From the NCBI GenBank assembly GCA_034428455.1, contig DAOUHZ010000156.1:1-32325 (forward strand): 32,325 nucleotides of DNA. Reading direction: 5' to 3'. Below the pieces are notes generated by a model. That model did not search any database. It saw only the letters and a list, made by a program, of their open reading frames with translations, and was not told the origin of the DNA. The translations under genes were made by a program, and so were the position numbers. Below are positions 29,213 through 32,325 of this stretch, one piece after another. Within the stretch, counting starts at the first letter, position 1; each line of letters begins with the position of its first letter. This stretch comes from Bin87 sp034428455. GTDB taxonomy: Bacteria > Chloroflexota > Dehalococcoidia > Lucifugimonadales > UBA3495.

Positions 29213-31060
29213 ATGAGCGTTATAGAACTGCTCGATAATAAGTTCGACGGGACCCCCGCCACCCAGTCGCCCGTTTCCATTCAACTCCAGGGCGACCGCA
29301 CCCGGCGGGTCATGATGGTCCAGCCTGCGTCGGCAGGTGGCAATTTCGAATACATCGCCATCCCTCGCCAGGGCATGTTGTTCCTTTCCGGAGCCCTCGC
29401 TCAATGGGAGGGACCTTACGTCTACGAACGGGATATCTGGTTCGAAGATCGTCTGGGCCACATGGACCCTGACAAGGACCTCTCCGGCATCGACGTCCTC
29501 ATGATCACGTCTCTCATCAATGAGACGCCCCGCGCCTACGAAATCGCCCGCCAGGCCCGCGAATTTCACCCGGGACTCGTAATCCTGGGCGGCGGGCCCC
29601 AGATGAGCCCGCTGCCCGAAGAGGCAATCGCCCGCGGCGGCTTCGACGCCATCGTCAACCGCGAGGGCGAGGACATAATCGGCCAACTCTGCGACATCCT
29701 GCTCACCTTCCGCGATGATCGCAAGTACCGGTATTTGGAGCGCGTCGCCGGCATCTCCTTCATGCGTGACGGCCACGTCACCCAGACCCGCCGCAAGGGC
29801 CTGGTTGCCCCCGACTTCGTGCCCCTCCCTGACTTCCGGTCGATCCGCGGCCTGTCGCCCCTGAACCCCATGGCCGGCGGCGTCCTCGAAACCGTCCGTG
29901 GCTGTACCGAAAATTGCTCCTACTGCCAGGTCATTCAGCAGTTCCTCGGCTACCGCCTTATAGATCGAGACACCGAGTTCCGCCGCATTGAGCAGCTGGA
30001 AGAACTCGCCGCCGACGGCCTGATTCACACCGGCCGCAACGGCAAGTTCAACGTCTTCATCTCCGACGACCTGCATACTCCCCCGCTGCGCGCGGTCAAG
30101 TTCCGCAACGAGCGCCTCGAGCGCCTCAAGGGCTGGGCCGGCCGCACCGACTCCATGAACATGATCTGCCAGGCTCGCGCCGAGATCGGTCAGGACGACG
30201 AACTGGCTGACGCGCTGATGGATGCCAACGTCAAGATGCTCTACCTTGGCGTCGAGTCCAACAACGCCGAGAGCCTCGCCGCCGTTCGCAAGCGCCAGGA
30301 ACCCGGCCAGATGCAGAAAGATCTGGTCCACCTCAACGAAAAGGGCTTTTCCGTCGTCGCCATGACCATCATCGGACTGCCCTACGACACCGAGGAATCC
30401 ATCATGACCCTGGCCGACTGGGTTACCCAGCACAGCCGGTACCAGACAGCCAACCTGCTCACTCCGCTGCCCGCAACGTCCAACTGGGACCTCAAGCCCC
30501 TGAACGCCAACGGCGAACCCCTGCAGGAAGGTGAGATGCGGCCCTATGAGTTGTACACCGGCCGCCAGTTCGTCCACGAAGACGAGCGCTGGAATATGGC
30601 CGAGAGTCGTGAACTGTTCGACAAGTACAGTTCCAAGCTCACCTCCATTGACGCCCTCTACGGCCGGATCTTCCGAATCCTCGGTAACTACCGCCTGCGG
30701 CAGGCACGCAGCGTGCAGGACTTGTCCGAGACCACCGAGACCATGCGCAACTGGTCCCACCAGGTCGAGCAGGCCGGCAAGGAGCTCGGCGAGAATCTCA
30801 ACCAGCGCGTTACCGAACTGGCCGATACCCTGCGTTCCGTCAGTCAGCCCCTGTCCAACATGGGCTCCGACTTCATGGACAACCTTCGGGTCAGGATCAA
30901 CGAAACCTCGGAGGCCCTGCGGGTCTACGCCGAACGGGCCGATAGCGGCAGCAAGGACGTTGCGACCGGCATCTCCACCCGGGTCAGCGAGGTCACCGAG
31001 ATGCTCAACGGTGTCCTGGATTCGGCCACACATCGCCGCAATCCGAACCAGGCGAGATAG
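29213..31060 (+). CDS. B12-binding-type radical SAM protein with long helical C-terminal tail
   Basis: A 615-residue protein. Residues about 30-165 form a Rossmann-like, cobalamin-binding-type domain with LVILGGGPQMSPLPEEA and FDAIVNREGED, lacking the DxHxxG histidine motif. The radical SAM core (about 220-440) has GCTENCSYC (C231, C235, C238; CxxxCxxC), MLYLGVESNNAESLAAV and MTIIGLPYDTEESI. Such enzymes use SAM and an iron-sulphur cluster to modify unactivated carbons, often as methylases or cyclases. Beyond about 480 lies an unusual tail rich in charged heptads (TETMRNWSHQVEQAGKEL, LNQRVTELADTLRSV), predicted to be mostly helical and amphipathic. It ends one base before the ketosynthase gene, which suggests action on fatty acids or lipids. 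Confidence 0.88.
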   Translation: MSVIELLDNKFDGTPATQSPVSIQLQGDRTRRVMMVQPASAGGNFEYIAIPRQGMLFLSGALAQWEGPYVYERDIWFEDRLGHMDPDKDLSGIDVLMITSLINETPRAYEIARQAREFHPGLVILGGGPQMSPLPEEAIARGGFDAIVNREGEDIIGQLCDILLTFRDDRKYRYLERVAGISFMRDGHVTQTRRKGLVAPDFVPLPDFRSIRGLSPLNPMAGGVLETVRGCTENCSYCQVIQQFLGYRLIDRDTEFRRIEQLEELAADGLIHTGRNGKFNVFISDDLHTPPLRAVKFRNERLERLKGWAGRTDSMNMICQARAEIGQDDELADALMDANVKMLYLGVESNNAESLAAVRKRQEPGQMQKDLVHLNEKGFSVVAMTIIGLPYDTEESIMTLADWVTQHSRYQTANLLTPLPATSNWDLKPLNANGEPLQEGEMRPYELYTGRQFVHEDERWNMAESRELFDKYSSKLTSIDALYGRIFRILGNYRLRQARSVQDLSETTETMRNWSHQVEQAGKELGENLNQRVTELADTLRSVSQPLSNMGSDFMDNLRVRINETSEALRVYAERADSGSKDVATGISTRVSEVTEMLNGVLDSATHRRNPNQAR

Positions 31061-31061
31061 C

Positions 31062-32321
31062 ATGACAACCCGCGGCGGCTCCGGCCGGAGGGTGGTGGTA
31101 ACGGGCGTGGGTATGGTCAGCCCGCTGGGTTTGAACGTCGCCGATACTTGGTGCGCCGTGGCTGCCGGCCAGTCCGGCATCGACTACATTACCGGCTTCG
31201 AGGCCGAGGCATTCGACACCCGTTTCGCCGCCGAGGTCAAGGGGTTCGATCCCGAAAATTACCTCGAGCGCAAGGACGCCCGGCGGATGGACCGGTTCGC
31301 CCAGTTCGCCGCCGTAGCCGCCCAGGAAGCCTGCGCCCAGGCCGAGCTCAACCCGCGCGAAATGGACCGCTACAGCGTCCACGTGGTGGTCGGCAGCGGT
31401 ATCGGCGGCATAACCACCCTCACCGAGCAACACAAGGTCCTGCTGGACCGCGGCCCACGCCGCGTCACTCCCTTCCTCATCCCCATGATGCTCGCCGACA
31501 TGGGTTCCGCCCAGGTTTCCATGGTCACCGGAGCCATGGGCGCCAATTATTGCATCACCTCCTCTTGCAGCAGTGGGGCGGATGCCATCGGCGCCGGTTG
31601 GGACCTCATCCGTCACGGCAAGGCCGAAGTCGTCCTCGCCGGCGGAGCCGAAGCGCCCGTGGCGCCCCTTTCCGTCGCCGGCTTCAATGCCTTACGCGCC
31701 CTATCCCGGCAGAACGACAACCCCCAGCGGGCCAGCCAGCCCTTCAACCGGAACCGCGACGGTTTTGTTCTGGCCGAAGGGTCAGCCATCATGGTTCTCG
31801 AAAGCGCTGAGCACGCTGCCGAGCGGGGAGCCGAACCCATCGCGGAACTGCGGGGCTACGCCGCTACCAGTGATTCCCACCATCTCACCGAGCCCAACCC
31901 TACCGGGCAGAGCGCGGCCACCGCTGTCACCGAAGCCCTCGCCGCCGCCGGCCTGCAGCCCACCGATGTTGATTACCTCAACGCCCACGGCACCTCAACG
32001 CCCCTGAACGACTGGCACGAAACCAAGGCTCTCAAACTGGCCCTGGGCGACGAGGCGTACCACATTCCGGTCAGCAGCACCAAGAGCATGACCGGTCACC
32101 TCCTGGGCGCCGGCGGAGCGCTGGAAGCCGCCTTGTGCATCCGGGTTCTTACCGAGGGTTTGATGCCGCCCACCATCAACCTCGACGACCCGGACGACGA
32201 GTGCGACCTCGACTATGTCCCCAACGTCGCCCGAGCCGGCGACATCAACGTGGCGCTCAGCAATTCCTTCGGGTTCGGCGGTCACAACTCGGTGATCGTG
32301 CTGACCCAACCCGGTCTGTGA
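31062..32321 (+). CDS. Beta-ketoacyl-ACP synthase II-like (KAS-II, FabF family)
   Basis: Condenses malonyl-ACP with an acyl-ACP in fatty acid or polyketide elongation. The 419-residue product is the usual length. VVVTGVGMVSPLG opens it; the catalytic Cys is C169 in TSSCSSGADAIGAG, a variant of the common TACATG context; H309 lies in NAHGTSTPLND and H346 in STKSMTGHLLGAGGALEA. The full Cys-His-His triad is therefore present. ATG at 31062 is one base after the radical SAM stop, so the two genes are one operon. No acyl carrier protein, FabD or FabG lies in the window, so it may be a pathway-specific paralogue of the main FabF; the SSCSSG site supports this only weakly. Confidence 0.93.
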   Translation: MTTRGGSGRRVVVTGVGMVSPLGLNVADTWCAVAAGQSGIDYITGFEAEAFDTRFAAEVKGFDPENYLERKDARRMDRFAQFAAVAAQEACAQAELNPREMDRYSVHVVVGSGIGGITTLTEQHKVLLDRGPRRVTPFLIPMMLADMGSAQVSMVTGAMGANYCITSSCSSGADAIGAGWDLIRHGKAEVVLAGGAEAPVAPLSVAGFNALRALSRQNDNPQRASQPFNRNRDGFVLAEGSAIMVLESAEHAAERGAEPIAELRGYAATSDSHHLTEPNPTGQSAATAVTEALAAAGLQPTDVDYLNAHGTSTPLNDWHETKALKLALGDEAYHIPVSSTKSMTGHLLGAGGALEAALCIRVLTEGLMPPTINLDDPDDECDLDYVPNVARAGDINVALSNSFGFGGHNSVIVLTQPGL

Positions 32322-32325
32322 CCTC

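Noticed and set aside
29081..31180. Long minus-strand open frame of 699 codons opposite the radical SAM gene
   Set aside because: The plus-strand frame has clear catalytic motifs and a promoter; the antisense frame is a by-product of codon bias.

Overview
The window is a GC-rich, gene-dense stretch of a bacterial chromosome with short intergenic gaps. No tRNA, rRNA, CRISPR array, transposase or phage structural gene was seen. Several features point to a Chloroflexota bacterium, possibly a SAR202-like or Dehalococcoidia relative: a T-box leader on ilvB, a DUF951 protein, a fused EtfB-EtfA, an AprB-type ferredoxin, a DUF3500 protein, a flavin reductase beside an LLM-class flavoprotein, and several MFS exporters. 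This is inference from gene content; no marker phylogeny was possible.

Layout. 1-407 is the 3' end of a ketopantoate-reductase-like gene. 512-3111 (minus) holds a small HTH protein and ilvB behind a complete T-box leader with its own promoter. 3156-5458 (minus) holds two overlapping thioredoxin-fold lipoprotein genes. 5593-6057 is an unrecognised small protein with a strong ribosome binding site. 6139-8252 (minus) is argJ-argB. 8334-10098 (minus) is an overlapping AAA ATPase and PIN-like nuclease pair, the best candidate here for an undescribed defence or stress module. 10132-13484 (plus) is pncB with an etfB-etfA fusion. 13633-17082 has two MFS transporters flanking a solitary AprB-like ferredoxin. 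17144-19739 is lepA followed by an odd zinc-motif protein. 19871-20866 (minus) is a DUF3500 protein, divergent from pyrF-DUF951-MFS (21038-23387), whose genes overlap end to start. 23447-26050 (minus) has a CoiA-like protein and another MFS gene. 26051-26418 is a repeat-rich intergenic region. 26419-32321 (plus) holds a BtuF-like protein, a flavin reductase, an LLM-class oxidoreductase, a B12-type radical SAM protein with a helical tail, and a KAS-II-type ketosynthase one base after it.

Housekeeping functions are branched-chain amino acid, arginine, NAD and pyrimidine synthesis and translation (EF4). Accessory functions are flavin and electron-transfer chemistry, export, and two nuclease-type genes whose base composition looks less GC-rich than their neighbours. 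Sigma-70-like promoters can be read in front of many genes, and three genes look leaderless. Two unrelated genes (argJ and the AprB-like gene) carry the same inverted repeat at the same place beside the -10 box, which suggests a shared operator.
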